Counted from the stretch's first letter, positions 12,301-24,134 are shown. The stretch: DNA of 64,000 nt from Bostrychus sinensis (GCA_020698575.1 CM036241.1:9218416-9282415), one strand, 5' to 3'. Translations and numbers: made by a program. Notes: generated by a model from the letters alone, not told the origin.

Positions 12301-15300
12301 TGGTTTGTCAAGTGATAAATTAAATTTGACAAAACAATTTTATGTAGAGATCATAAAGCCTTTGAGGAGCTACTTGGAAAGTAAGAGAGCTGCAGGTAGC
12401 TCCTGAGATACAGGAGCCCTGCTTTAGTTCGACCATTCATGGCCCCCTTAAATTTCTAAAAATCCCACGCGGCCCCCAACTATAGAACTCATGTTTTTTT
12501 CCATATATTTCTATAAAAATGTTACAAAAATCACTGACTGTTCGCTAAAACATTTTTTAAAGTAACATTTTTAAACAAGTATATAACTAATTCATTTCAA
12601 ACTCAGTTTCTTTCTTTCAATTTTCTTTTACCTTTGCGGCCCCTCATTTTTGCAACCACTGCTTTAGACAAACTATTTACAGCAAGGCATGTAATGGGGA
12701 GAAAGAACAATCTAGAAACCTCTCAATATAAAATCAATAAGTAGACACCCATTTATTTACGTATTAGTGGTAAAGTGTCACAATATGCATGCAATATCCA
12801 TTTTGACCATAACTTTGTGTGTTTTTTTTTCATCTGCAGACCAACATAAAAAGTTAATTATTATTATTGTATATGTCATTTATATCAGACAAAAGTGTGG
12901 GTGATGTTGCTTTTACTCTGACTTGTTTCCACTGGGGGGCACAATGGTAGAGTGGTTAGTACTCTCGCCTCCCAAACAAAGACATGCCTGTGTAGGTGAA
13001 TTGGTGACACTAAATCGCCTCTAGTGAATGAACGTGAGAGTGAATGGTTGTCTGTCAGCCACTCGTTGGTCTGTGGTTTATTGAACTGTCCCTGCCCCAC
13101 CCCCACACGCTCGTCCCTCTATTATCTGTAAATCAGCCAACAGTCAGTGTTTTTTTTAGCGTTTTTATAGAAATCTCCTGAGAAAAACATGACATTGAAT
13201 AGAGTGAAGTTCTATAGTTGGGGGTCCGCATGTGATTTTTGGAAATTTAAGGGTGCTGTGACACATGACTTGAAAATTCATGTGGTGGAATATTATTATG
13301 ACTTTATTCTCATAAAATTATAACTTTTTTTGGCTACAACTTTATTCTCATAATATTATGACTTTATTCTTTAAAGATTTCAGCCTCACTCTTGTATATT
13401 TATGACATTTTTTAGGCTCTCAGAAAATAACTTATTAACTATTCTCAAAATTGTATGACTGTATTCTTAGTTCTTTATTCTTAGTAGTGCCTATATTTTG
13501 ATTTTTTCCATGTGGCTCTAAAGTGCTGTTGTATTATTTTATTGTTATCATAAATTTGTCTTGACTTTGGGAATGGCTGCTATATGCAGTAAAGCCCGAA
13601 ATAATTCATACCCCTGGCAAATTCACATGCCACTTTTTTTTCAAATGTAAAAAAAAAAGCTGAGAAATATTTTTTTCCACAATGATACCTCTTGTACATC
13701 GACTTATTATCTTTTGGGAGAAGCCTGTATCATTTCCGGTCAAAAAAAAAACTTGCTGGTTGAATGAAAGTAACTTTTTAAATCAGAATTTGCCAGGTGT
13801 ATGAATAATTTCGGGCTTCACTGTATATTTGTGTGGAGTCTGCATATCCTCCCTGTGTTACTGTGGGTTCTCTCCAGCTTCCTCCTAAGGCCCACAGCAG
13901 CTGGGATAGGCTCTAGTCACCTGCAGCCCCTAACACTAATAAATTGAAGAAGATGAATGAATTTAGAACTATTTATCAGACATTTTCATATTTATTTTGG
14001 ATTTATGCTCTCAGTAGTTTGTCACATAGCACTGTTTTTAAAGTTGTGAGCAAGCCTTGGGGATACAAGGTTTCACTTGACCATAGCCTTGCACATAACA
14101 CATAACATAACACACAGGAATAATCTTCTTGTTTGATGATCTAATCGCAGAAGAAGTTTAACTGTGCCAGTCTGACGCCATGGCCACCCTGGGTCTACGC
14201 TCTGTACGACTCTGTGAGTACGATCTGCCCGGACTCTACTGTAAACAACATATAGGTCTCAGTGTAAACTGTTTTATCTGTGTTTTTGCTTACAGGAGTC
14301 GCTCATGAACAGAGTCAAGAAACAGCTCCACGAATGGGACGAGAACCTCAAGGACGACTCCCTCCCCTCCAACGCCATAGGTCAGTCCTTTACATTCAAG
14401 TAGAGATATTATATGTAAGTGGGGTTAGTATTTTTTTTATTAATCACACTAAAACACGTGGACTAAGGGGATTTATTGTTTGTTTGCTGCATGTTTACAG
14501 TTTACTCAGACTCAGGTTGGACAAAGCGTAACAAATGTAAACCAAAAAAAACACAGACAAACTCATTTGTCATTTTTAGACCAAATATTATTACTACATA
14601 TTCAGGGGCACCTCTGACTGAACTTTTTTTTTTTTGTAGTTTTGATCTCAAAAGTTGACGAGTAATTAATGCTCAGTCTTCACTATAACAGAAAAGTAAT
14701 ATTTAAAAACATTAAATGTAATGGGGCTTACATACTTGGGTTTTTGGATGTTAACTTGGGGTAACAATCAGATTCATATTTGTAAGACTGTATAAGGAAA
14801 TGCAAGGCTCTACACTACCTTCCACTTGCACAGATCAAACTGGTTTTACTCGGTTGGTCATGACAATACATTTTATTCTGATTGGTCAGTTGTTTTCACC
14901 TACACAATGTCAAATGTCTATCACAACTAATGCTCTGTCATAGTAACTCTATGTACATTTTCTTAATATTGTAATACATTTTATATTGGGATAAATTTTC
15001 AATCAAGTCAGGTTTAACATCTTATAGCATCTTTTTGAATTAGCTTTTGAGAATAAATAATTTGGGCGCCACTGTCACCTCACAGCAAGAAGCCCTTGAA
15101 CCGGGCAGGCGGGGCCTTTCTGTGTGGAGTTTGCATGCTCTCCCTGTGTCTGGGTGGGTTTCCTCCGGGTGCTCAGCTTTTCCCTAAAACATGCACAATA
15201 GGCTAATCCTCCAGCTAGGTACTTCTGACCAGGATCCTGGCTCAAGATCTGGAGAAGGCTCCTCGGGCAGGTCGCCCCAGTGGCATTGAAGGATGTGTCA

Positions 15301-15924
15301 AAAGCAGAGAACTAATTTTCCTTCAAGGACAATAAAGTATATGTTAACCCTAAAGTTTACTGAATTAGAATTTTCTGTTTATAATAAATGCTGATTACTG
15401 TTCAGTACCAAGACTACATTAGCAGAGCACTGTGGGCCAAATCCAGTCAGAAGTCGTAATCGTGCTATGGCCTGGTCCCACTAATCCCTGCATGTAAACG
15501 TCCCGAGAGCCTGTCCCATTGATAACAGATGGATCACAGACACAGAAACACACACGCCTCCTGTGTCTGTGAGACCCGATTAACTGAGCAGCCCGTGTTT
15601 TCTGTCAGACTTCTCCTACAGAGTAGCGGCTTGTCTCCCCATAGACGACGCTCTACGACTTCAGCTGCTCAAAATAGGCAGCGCCATCCAGAGACTGAGA
15701 TGTGAGCTGGACATCATGGACCGGGTAAGGACTGGACTGTGTCAACACTGACTATTACACACTTATTCACAAATTTATATACTGTCACAGTGAATGCATT
15801 ATGCAACTACAACCAACATGTTCAAGGTGAATTAAACAAATACCTGTTCAATACCTGTTTTTCTTATACTCCCCACTCCCACTGCTGCCTTTTTATATAT
15901 ACACATGCGCACACACACACACAC

Positions 15925-15964
<40 letters not shown>

Positions 15965-18900
15965 CTCTGCAAAATACTAATATGTTATATCAAACTGCAG
16001 TTGAGGGCTCACTTTTAACCTCAAGTTTAGTGTTAGACCAATGTGAACCCATAAATAGAGGTTGTCAGCCTTGTGAATGTGCTTCTAACATTTATCCATG
16101 TTTTACTTTGCTTTATGTTTTAAAGGGTCTATATTATACTTTTATTCATATTTTTAAACCTATCTTGGTCACCACTAGAAGGGCATTTGATGTTTTACAA
16201 CCTTTAAAAACATTATCTGACTAAAAGAAACCATTTTTAATAAGTACTCTATTGGTTCCATAAAGAAACAGGTGAAGAGACCAGCAGAGGGCAGCAGAGT
16301 GCATAGCTGTGACAGTGTTTTGAACAAAATCAAAGAAAAAGTCTGCCCTTTTACTACAAAATAAAAAATATCTGTGAGGATTCAGTGAAAACAGAGCTCA
16401 GAACTCAGCACTAGAGAATACAGGATTACTTAAACAGGTGTGAAAGAAACAAAACACAACTCCAGGTATGTTTTAGATGAAGGAACAACATTATAACATG
16501 GTAGAAAGCTCAGAAAAGTTGATTTTGCATAATATCACCACTTTAATAGACACATTGTCAGTAGGATTTTTTTTCAGTCATCATGTCTTTACGTCATAAT
16601 TAAATGTTTTCAAAGCCAAGTAAAGTCACAGCCAATGGGAGCATACCTTTTTCTAACGTTGATGTAAACTTACATGTATGTGAGCATGTGATTGGTCAAA
16701 GCTTACCATTAGAAAGGCTGAACATTATCATCTGTTAAATTCTTAATAATAAAGTCTATAGGCTGTATATATTTTCATAGAGCTTTCCTTTTACAACAAG
16801 CTGTAACCCTCAAATGCAAAATATATAATGTCCTTTTAATGTTTCAAATCAAAATTAAACTAAGATGAATATTAAACCAGCCATAGTAACTTATAAGTAT
16901 TTCTCAAACAGGGTGGATCTCAGTAGTAGTTTGGATCAGCATCATAGAGACCAAAGCTACTCCTGAAGCATTTATTATTTTTGTTCCCGTCCTTCGCAGC
17001 TCTCTCCGCTAACATCCATATTAGCATAACACAGACTGTACAGTGTGGCCTGGTCTATGTCGGGCCTGTTTGCTTCAGTCATTCATGTTTTATTTTACCA
17101 ACACGGCGGCCGTAGAGAGAGGAGCGTGTTGCTTTGGTGTCTGCTCAAATGTATTTATATCTACAAGATGAATGGAAAAGGTTTTTTAAACAAATTCATG
17201 TGCTCCCTCCGGGCTAGACATGAAATCATAGAAAATCAGTATAGAGTAGATTAGATAGAGGCTTTATTCATCCCAAATAAAATTCGAACATTTGTGTATT
17301 CTACAGTATGCTATGAAAATGTTAGAGTTATTTAAACAAGCAGTGTTAAGGTATGGCTCCATTGTTGTTGTTAGTAGAAGCCATTAGTAGTGGCACACTC
17401 AGAGACATGAGAATCTCAAAGTGGCACTCTGAGCCAAAACGTTTGCTGACCCCAGCTCTAGACAGTGGCCAGTTAGTTGCAGGGCTGACACTCAGACATA
17501 CACTGACATCCACTAACTTTAACATTTATTCACTTTCGGACCGTTTAAATTCACCAATACATCTACAGCCCCAATTCTGGAAATGTTTGGACATTTTTTA
17601 AAATTTGAATAAAATGAAAACTAAAAGTGTTCAAATCACTTGAGCCAATATTTTATTCACTATAGAACATAGATAACATAACAAATGTTTACACTGAGAA
17701 ATTTTACACTTTAATGCACAAAATTAGCTCATTTAAACATTGATGCCTGCTATTTTTTTATTTTTATTTATTTGAATGGGACAGTGTGTATTAATGAACG
17801 GCTAGTGCCGTGAATACACCGGATTTTAGCTCAGAGCTAATTTCTATCCGTAGTCCCCACTCACTCATTCACTCACTCACATTCACACCAGCTTCCTGGT
17901 GTTCCCCAGCGGTCTCCCATCCAGGTACTGACCAGGCCCTACCCTGCTTAGCTTCCGAGGTCTGACGGGATCAGGCATCCACAAGGCAGGATGGCTACAG
18001 GTCTTACAATAGTTGGGACAGGGGCATGTTTATTATGGTGTAGCATCTCCTCTTCTTTTCAAAACTGTTTCTGGAGTTTTGGTGTTGGAATTTGGTCCCA
18101 TTCTTGCCTAATCTAAGTTTCCAGCTGAAGAGCAGCTGGGTTGTAGAGCATATGTAGCTCTGAAACCTTTATAAACCTTTCAGCATTCATAGTTCTTTCC
18201 AAAACACACAAGCTACCCATCCCATCTGCACTTATGCCCCCATCCCATCAGAGACGCTGCTTTTGAACTGAACGCTGATGATATGCTGGAAGGTCTCCCC
18301 CTCTTTAGCCCGGAGGACACTCTGTCTGTGATTTCCAAAAAGAATGTCAAATTTGGACAGGTCTGTTCATAGGACACTGTCCCACTTTGAAACAGTCCAT
18401 TTTAAATGAGCCTTGGCTCAGGACATGACGGTGCTTCTGGATAATGTTCACATATGGCTTCCTTTTTGCATGACAGCGCTTTAGTTGGCCTCTGCAGATG
18501 GTACAGAGGATTGTGTTTACCCACAATGGTTTCTGGAAGTATTCCTGGGCCCATTTAGTAAAGTCATTGACACAATCATGAAGAGTGATGCAGAGTCGTC
18601 TGAGGCCCCAAGACAGGCTCCAATAAAAGTCTTCCACCTTATCCCTTACACAGAGATTTCTCCAGTTTCGCTGAATCTTTTGACAATGTTCTTCACTGTT
18701 GAGGAACATTGTTTTTGAATTTTGAATAGAAATATATTATGCGATTGGAGGACTCTAAAAATGAAATTATTTAATTTAATAATGCCTAAGGTGAGCAGTG
18801 TACGGTACAAGTCTGAACTCTGGTGGCACTGGAGAAAGTGCTTGTATGGACTATAGATATAATATATGCTCTCTCCTGTGTTGACTGTTCGTTGTTGTTG

Positions 18901-21900
18901 TTGTTCTCTTTTTTTATTATTATTATTATATATATGGACCAATTGTGAGTCTGAAATAAAGTTTGATTTTTAAAGTATTACACAATCTTTTTACGCACTA
19001 TTTCACAGATTGGAGAGCCTCTGCCCATCTTGACTTCTGAGACACTCTGCCTCTCTAAGACATCCCTTTTATAGCTAATCATGTTACAGACACACAGATT
19101 TTGATTGAATTTAATGTTTTATGCTACATGTGCCTAAACGATAACTGACTTATTATGATGTCATGCAACAGTTTTATTTTTCCTCTTTCTTTAGTGCACC
19201 TCTCTTTGTTGTAAGCAGTGCCAGGATACAGAAATTACCACAAAAAATGAAATCTTCAGGTAAGGACACTCTTTTGTACCATAATTACACTCATTACTCA
19301 CATCACGCGTCACCTCTGCAAAGATTTGTCTTGTATCAAGGCCGCATTAAATCCTAATAACAGAACGACTCACACTGCTGTTACGTAACACAGTTTTCAA
19401 ACCATCTGCGTCCTCATTTGTTTGTCCAAGTCTGTCACATTGAATTTTCAGTGCCATAAAAGAAGCGATCGTGGCAGGAATAAAATTTAGGAGTTTAGGA
19501 GATTAACATTTCTAACTTTTGTCCAGGAGTCAAAATTTAATCTTTTTGGACAAGAAACGGGAAGATTTCTGTTTTAATGGGGCTTTATGCTGATAATGAG
19601 AATGTGCCAAGCTTTTAAATCCATATCATCCATGTCATCCATATTCTATTAGGAACATAAACGGACTTGGAGACGAAAAAGTGCAGGTTTAGAAGTACAA
19701 AGTTATTAAAAGCAGTCCTTGTGATGTAACTTTTTATGATTTAAAGTCTTAAAATATGGCCTGGTATCCTTTAGATTTTGTTTCATATGTATATTTTTCA
19801 GTATTCAAACACAATACTCAATTATTCGAGTCCTGCTGCAAAACCTGGGACTGTTAACTCTCAAATAAAATAAACAAATATTTAAAGGCGGACTATGCAT
19901 CTTCTTCCATACCCTTCCTAACCCTTTTACAATAGCGCTTTACTCTGAACTGTACGAAGAGCTCTGTAAGAGATAAATGCCAATGCCTTGTATAGATTTA
20001 TACTTGCATACTATCAGATAATGTCTATATAAAACCTCAAAAAATACTCACAAAGAAAAGGACGGCATGTTTATTATTATATTTATTAGTAGTTTGTGAT
20101 GTTACTCATTCTTCTGTCTGCAGTTTGTCGTTGTGCGGTCCGATGGCGGCGTACGTCAATCCTCATGGCTACGTCCACGAAACTCTGACCGTCTACAAAG
20201 CCAACAACCTGGGTCTGGTCGGTCGGCCCTCCACGCTGCACAGCTGGTTCCCAGGGTAAAAAACTGAGCTCTCCTCTTAAACCAAACCTGATAATATAAA
20301 TGCTGGCTTGCCCACCTGTGCTGATGTGCTGTACATTCTTATGTACAGATGCATGTGCAGGTTATCAGACTCGGTAAACAGCATCATTTACACTAATGAC
20401 CAACCCCCGCACAAAGTTTGGATAGGTTCTATGGCTGTGGACCGTATATGTGTCTGAAATAAAGTTTAATGATGATGAATCCAGAGTACAAAACCAGGTC
20501 TAAACCAGGGCTAGACCAAGTGTAAGTCAGGGTTAAATCAGGTCCAAATGAGGACTAAACTGAGACTAAACCAGGGCATAACTAAGCAGTGGGTCACTTC
20601 TGGATTGAGCCTGTTAGTGGGTGGGACATATTACGCAGCAAGTAAACATTTTATCCTCAAAGTTGATGTGTTAGAAGCAGGAAAAATGGGCAAGTGTAAG
20701 TATTCAAGCGTGTTTAACAAGAGCCAGACTGTCATGGACTATAGACGACTGGGTCAGAGCATCTCCAAAACTGCAGCTCTTGTGGGATGTTCCCGGTCTG
20801 CAGAGGTCAGTATCTATCAAAAGTGGTCCAAGGAAGGAACAGTGATGAACCAGGCGACAGGTGATGTACATGGGGAGCAAAGCCTGAGGCCCGTGTGGGC
20901 CGATCCAACAGACCAGGACTTAACTAAGCAGTGGCTCTGTATCTCCAGCTCAAAGCTGTAGCTCAAAAGACAGGTTGTCATATAACACAAAACATTATGA
21001 CCAACAAACCTCCAATATTAGGCAGGTGGTCATAAAGTTATGGCTGAGCTGTGTATTACCAACTGCTTAGCCATATGTGACAGTGGAGGTCACATTGAGG
21101 ATTTCTGGATGGACTTAATGTGGGTTGAATAAGAGATTATTGGTGTCTGATTGGGAAAAAACACCTCACTGAGCCTTTCACTGATTTCGCAAATGCATTG
21201 CTCCTACGCAGGGCACAGAGTCGTAAACTGTTAAAGACCGTATTTGGTTTAGCTGTCGTTCGTGGTGACACTGTTCTCTGTCTGAAAGCTAAAGCATTCT
21301 GTAAAGTGCTATTATGAGTAATGTCTTTAAGTCTGTCACCTCAGTGTCTGGGGTCACTGTGGTTCTTTAGAAAGCAGTAGGAGACAGACACCTGCTCAGG
21401 CTGAACAGAAAACCTGCTCAAATGTAACACTAACAAGCTTAATATGCATTTGAACAGGGATGAGGCATGATAAAACCCACATATTGCTGTTTAAATTCTG
21501 ACTTACATCAACTTCAGTTTTGCAAAAGGACATTATGCACCAACGTTTTGTACATTTCACTACATTGACTGCATTTCATTGTTGCTGCTACATAAAACAA
21601 CCTCACCCCTGAACAACAACATAGTGATGTTTCCTGCTCTTTATTAATTTAAACTGAACAAAAAGGTTGTTTTCACATGATGTCACAACATTGTGTACGC
21701 AAATGTGGGGACAGAGTAAAATTTTATGGTAGAATTTGCTGCTAAAGTGTTAATATTCAGATACTTGACCTGGTTTATCTGTAATATCTCTGCAATTGAC
21801 ATGAAACAAATGAAACAATAACTGGCACAAAGACATCAGATTCTCGAATGTGAAAACAACTTATTATTGTTGCAAAATGTTAATACTTTTTTATCCTTAG

Positions 21901-22650
21901 AGATTACCTTAAACTAGCTGGGAAGTCATTGTAAGGGGGATGTGATTAATCATTGCATTGCCAAGTCAATGCTGACAAGCCAGTGTAGACCAAGCAGCCA
22001 ATCAGAGCAAGCCAAATTGAGATCTCTCTATGAGATATGTGAACATTTGATCGTACAAAGTTGGCAATACACACTGGGGTATATACATACTTTTTTAAAA
22101 AGCATTTTATTGATTTATTTCCAGTTTATAGGATGCAAAATGATGAAAATATACAGATCTAGTTCTTAGACCACAGTTCACCCCAAGAGTCCATCTGTCC
22201 AACTCCCAAAGGAAAAGAAGCAGCCTACTGTTGATGATTTTAGTAGAATGCTCACATCACACTTACACATAAAAATAATCAATAGGCAATAAACATAGGC
22301 AAAATAAAAATAAAAAATCATAATAAAAAAATTCTTAACTCTTATCCTTGATAATGAAGCAAATATGATGTGTTAACTTGTTTTTTTTAACTTGTTGTTT
22401 CACAGATTATTCTTATAACAGTATGCTGTTTTAAAAGTAAACTGATGTTCTTTTGTTTTCTCCCAGTTACGCCTGGACCATCGCCCAGTGCCGGACCTGC
22501 GGCTCTCACATGGGCTGGAAGTTCACCGCCACAAAGAAGGACTTGAGTCCGCCCCGGTTCTGGGGCCTGACCCGGTCCGCCCTGTTGCCCCGGATCCCTC
22601 AGGGCGAAGGGGAGGAGGCCGGAAATAGCTCCCGACTCTTCTGCCTGTGA
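3861..22650 (+). CDS. crbn: Cereblon, CRL4 substrate receptor, 11 exons
   Basis: Exons are 3861-3930, 4200-4330, 6373-6575, 6657-6806, 11429-11591, 14151-14213, 14296-14380, 15609-15724, 19195-19259, 20124-20255 and 22467-22650. All borders are GT-AG, the phases agree, and the total is 453 residues (human 442). Cereblon is the DDB1-bound substrate receptor of the CUL4 ubiquitin ligase. The order is an acidic Asp/Glu tract (about residues 24-40), a Lon-N-like domain, then the CULT domain from about residue 328. The CULT domain keeps the zinc cysteines C333, C336, C401 and C404 and the tri-Trp pocket W390, W396 and W410. These align with human C323/C326/C391/C394 and W380/W386/W400. Leu387 and Ile398 stand where human has Glu377 and Val388. 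Introns carry many transposons, the largest being intron 4 (4.6 kb). The start codon lies 121 bases after a hAT MITE. The identification is secure. Confidence 0.95.
4610..5003. mobile_element. TTAA-bounded MITE, family A, copy 1
   Basis: The ends are TTAAAGGTACTATGAGCAGT and, on the right, the inverse ACAGTACCTTTAA. The TTAA at each end suggests piggyBac-type target use. Related sequence lies at 36686-37000 (same orientation, left end damaged) and about 55950-56110 (reverse). It has no coding capacity and sits in crbn intron 2. Confidence 0.6.
5815..6110 (+). repeat. TGGTTTAGTCC minisatellite (site B)
   Basis: More than twenty diverged copies of an 11-12 base unit alternating TGGTTTAGTCC and TGGTTTAGACC, in crbn intron 2. 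It is followed by the flank TTAGGCTCATTGTAG, which recurs beside other arrays of this type. Confidence 0.85.
6250..6328. repeat. (AT)n microsatellite
   Basis: About 39 uninterrupted AT units, in crbn intron 2 only 45 bases before exon 3. It is likely to vary in length between individuals. Confidence 0.95.
8254..9465. mobile_element. Fold-back element with CAGTGGTTCCCAACC ends
   Basis: The left end CAGTGGTTCCCAACC is matched by the right end GGTTGGGAAACACTG. Inside, long arms pair with each other. GTTTTAGAGCCATGTGG and the following ATAAAGTT/ATTATGAG repeats (8489-8760) are repeated in inverse form at about 8890-9045 (ATTATGACTTTATTC ... CAACGTGGCCCTAAAACACC). The arms are built of tandem units such as AGAATAAAGTCATAATATT. 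No clean 8-base target duplication is visible. Related arm sequence lies at 13280-13560. It is a non-coding foldback or hAT-like element in crbn intron 4. Confidence 0.65.
9535..9720 (-). mobile_element. Tc1-like transposon 3' fragment, reverse copy
   Basis: Read on the minus strand, it contains GAACTTCAGCAG, then the GCCTAAATGCATCAAATTGC stretch. The plus-strand fragment at 10900-11090 has the same order and ends in GGTGTACCTAACAAAG, a widespread Tc1-like 3' end in fish. The two fragments are inverted relative to each other, about 1.3 kb apart, in crbn intron 4. Confidence 0.5.
9934..10436. mobile_element. hAT-type MITE (CAGGGCTCGACATTAAC ends) with perfect 8-bp TSD
   Basis: Left end CAGGGCTCGACATTAAC, right end GTTAATGTCAAGCCCTG. 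Both sides carry the identical 8-base duplication TATACTGC (9926-9933 and 10437-10444). It has split an older repeat whose unsplit relative is at about 1235-1290 (TACTGTCAAATGTTTTGA). It has no open frame of note, so it is non-autonomous. A second copy is at 32748-33728, and partial sequence of the family at about 62955-63060. Confidence 0.85.
10744..10892 (-). repeat. tRNA-derived SINE
   Basis: Read on the minus strand, it starts with a tRNA-like head. The A box lies around TAGCTCAGTCGGCAGAG and the B box around GGAGATTCAATCC. The body follows with TTGTGTCCTTGGGCAAGACA, a common fish SINE body. Related pieces lie at 24150-24330 and 33000-33100. It is in crbn intron 4. Confidence 0.65.
10895..11092 (+). 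mobile_element. Tc1-like transposon 3' fragment, forward copy
   Basis: Contains GCTCAGGTTTGAACTTCAGC and GCCTAAATGCATTAAATTAC, then ends in GGTGTACCTAACAAAGTAGC. It is the forward partner of the reverse fragment at 9535-9720. No transposase frame survives. Confidence 0.5.
11795..12425. mobile_element. Non-autonomous DNA transposon remnant (GGGGTCTCCAACC type)
   Basis: The left end GGGGTCTCCAACCTTTTTTT and text about GAGCTACTTTTAC are matched near the right end by inverse GTAGCTCCTGAGATACAGG and CCCTGC. The layout is typical of hAT-type MITEs in fish. It lies in crbn intron 5 and is directly followed by another degenerate piece (12430-12665) of similar style. Confidence 0.4.
12935..13110 (+). 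repeat. tRNA-like SINE head with degenerate tail
   Basis: Begins GGGGGGCACAATGGTAGAGT with an A-box-like TGGTAGAGTGG and GTACTCTCGCCTCCC. The tail GAATTGGTGACACTAAATCG, GTGAATGGTTGTCTGTC is a very common fish repeat tail. No intact B box is seen. It is in crbn intron 5. Confidence 0.5.
13587..13823. mobile_element. Small mariner/Tc1-type MITE
   Basis: Inverted ends of about 35 bases: left CAGTAAAGCCCGAAATAATT, right GAATAATTTCGGGCTTCACTG read inward. Both sides are rich in TA (TATATG before, TATATT after), which fits a TA target. It is about 237 bp, non-coding and in crbn intron 5. Confidence 0.7.
15901..15962. repeat. (CA)n microsatellite
   Basis: Mostly ACAC units with a few G interruptions, about 60 bases, 180 bases downstream of crbn exon 8. 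Confidence 0.9.
16120..16546. mobile_element. TTAA-bounded MITE, family B, reverse copy
   Basis: Starts TTAAAGGGTCTATATTATAC and ends TTGCATAATATCACCACTTTAA, with TTAA at both ends. The same family is found in the opposite direction at 25606-26138, sharing for example the segment around CATTATAACATGGTAGAAAG. It is non-coding and in crbn intron 8. Confidence 0.6.
17570..18720 (-). mobile_element. Degenerate DNA transposon with transposase-like remnant
   Basis: The left edge resembles the CAGCCCCAATTC ends of a transposon family abundant in teleosts. The minus strand from 18709 to 18347 keeps a 120-codon open frame, with adjoining text such as GTTTCCAGCTGAAGAGCAGC further along. This is in keeping with an inactivated transposase-related region. 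I do not assign a superfamily. The element is split by a 5S-derived SINE at about 17745-18001. It is in crbn intron 8. Confidence 0.5.
17745..18001 (-). repeat. 5S rRNA-derived SINE (SINE3-like)
   Basis: Reverse-strand bases 18001 to about 17890 match 5S rRNA over nearly its full length. They include GGAAGCTAAGCAGGGT (the box A region), GGCCTGGTCAGTACCTGGAT and GGGAGACCG (box C). A non-5S body and an A-rich tail follow (17745-17885 on the plus strand). A 5S head joined to an unrelated tail is the mark of SINE3-type elements rather than a working 5S gene. Its internal polymerase III promoter looks largely intact. Confidence 0.75.
20480..20595 (-). repeat. TGGTTTAGTCC minisatellite fragment, reverse (site C)
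   Basis: About eight diverged copies of AAACCAGGTCT / AAACCAGGGCTAG in crbn intron 10, next to the Tc1-like fragment. Confidence 0.6.
20600..21056 (+). mobile_element. Tc1-like transposase fragment (helix-turn-helix part)
   Basis: A plus-strand frame encodes the N-terminal DNA-binding region typical of fish Tc1-like transposases. It reads RRLGQSISKTAALVGCSRSA, then YQKWSKEGTV. The catalytic DDE part is missing. The right end GTGGTCATAAAGTTATGGCT, close to the usual inverted end of these elements, follows at 21030-21050. It is an internally deleted, dead copy in crbn intron 10. Confidence 0.75.
21057..22466. other. Remainder of crbn intron 10
   Basis: Mostly unremarkable AT-rich intron sequence. 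A stretch at 21060-21145 (GACAGTGGAGGTCACATTGA) is echoed at about 23785-23850, so it is an uncharacterised dispersed repeat. No exon is apparent. Confidence 0.4.
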
Positions 22651-24134
22651 CAACCATTGTCTCTCATTCAGCTTAAAAATATACTCCACAAACCCTCGGG
22701 CCAGGACCTGTCTGTGGCCGAGATCAGTAATCGATGCATTGCTCGCCACCTGTCACCCCCTCGGCAAAATCTATCATATTAGGGAAAAGGTTATTGGTTG
22801 TTTAAATGGCACCACAAAAGGCAATTTAAAATGGGGCGGGGCTGCTGTTGTGCTTTGAGCTTTTTAAGATATAAGACAGGACAGTGGTCAATATCGACGC
22901 TTCAACAAGTGATGTGAGCAAAGAAACTGCACGCACATCTAAGTTACAGAAGTAGCAGTATCGACAAAAATAGCTGTTGCGGATATAGCTTTACAAAATA
23001 ATACCATACAGATCTGAAAATCAGTACCACTAGCCAAAGTTAAGATACTAAAGTTGTTTTTGCAGACTTTAATTTGGCCCAAACATGCACTTCACAATTA
23101 TTATCTGCTATATTTCTGTAACTTCTTGTCCAGAATTACTAAAGAATTCAGAGACTTTTAGCATGTATCCTTTAGCCTATGGTGGGGCTAATTTCTAAAT
23201 ATCAAACCTTTCGCTATTGTTCTCTACCCAGGCGCTGACATTACACACATGTAGTCTGTCAGTCACCATTTGCCAAAACCATCTTGTTTATGTACAATTT
23301 AAAGTCAAGATAAAAACGTTTATAATCCCTCTCATTATGGCAGCTCTTAAACAATATAGGAGTGTGCAATTAAGATTATTTATAAGAAAATTAATTTAAA
23401 AAAGCTAAATATATAACGGTACATTAAAAGTACAAATCAGACCTGTATCAGATTATATTTACGTATCTTTTGCTGGCCAAAGCTAACTTGTCTATTGAAA
23501 AATCTATTGAGTTCTGCTTGTGTAACCAAAATGCACGTGCAGCTATTTTGTTTACAAAAACTCAAAAACAAGTGAAACATTTATATTGTGTACTAAGCAT
23601 GCACCCCTCAATCTGTCCTATATACAGGAAGGTTCAAAGTTCATGCTTACGGCCTTGTGCTGTTGTTCTGTGACCACTTCTTCTGTCTGATGGAGAAAAG
23701 TGACTGTAAGCAGCAAGTGAACTGAACGGACAGTGCACTGATTTTGAATAATGTATTTTTATAAGAGAAAGATATTACCAAATGTTCAGCCATACAAGGA
23801 GGTCACGTTGGTGATTTCTGAATGAACAAAATGTGGGTTAAATGAGCGTATGGGCACATCTCAATAAATCAGAATATTGTGGAGAAGTGTGTATTTCTGT
23901 AGCTTAATTCAGAGTTTAACTGTGTAATATTAATTTAGTACAGAGTGAAATATTTCAAGCATCTATTTTAACTGAGATGAGCTAGGATTGTATTTTTAAG
24001 AGATAGAGAATTTAATTTTTTAAAGGAATCACGACTCAATTTTACCTCCCCAGCATAACAGTTGTCTCTGAAAAAAAACAAAACTGAGACTCTGAGACCT
24101 CATCTGGGCTTTGTTATAAACCATTTTTGAACTG

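Noticed and set aside
15739..16224. 161-codon open frame with a His-Thr run
   Set aside because: The His-Thr stretch is the translated (CA)n microsatellite. The frame begins in crbn intron 8 and has no other support.
17890..18001. Functional 5S rRNA gene
   Set aside because: Substitutions within the body and a fused non-5S tail with an A-rich end make a 5S-derived SINE the better reading.
18347..18709. Host protein-coding gene on the minus strand
   Set aside because: It lies within a repeated DNA transposon and is interrupted on one side. It is best seen as a transposase-related remnant.
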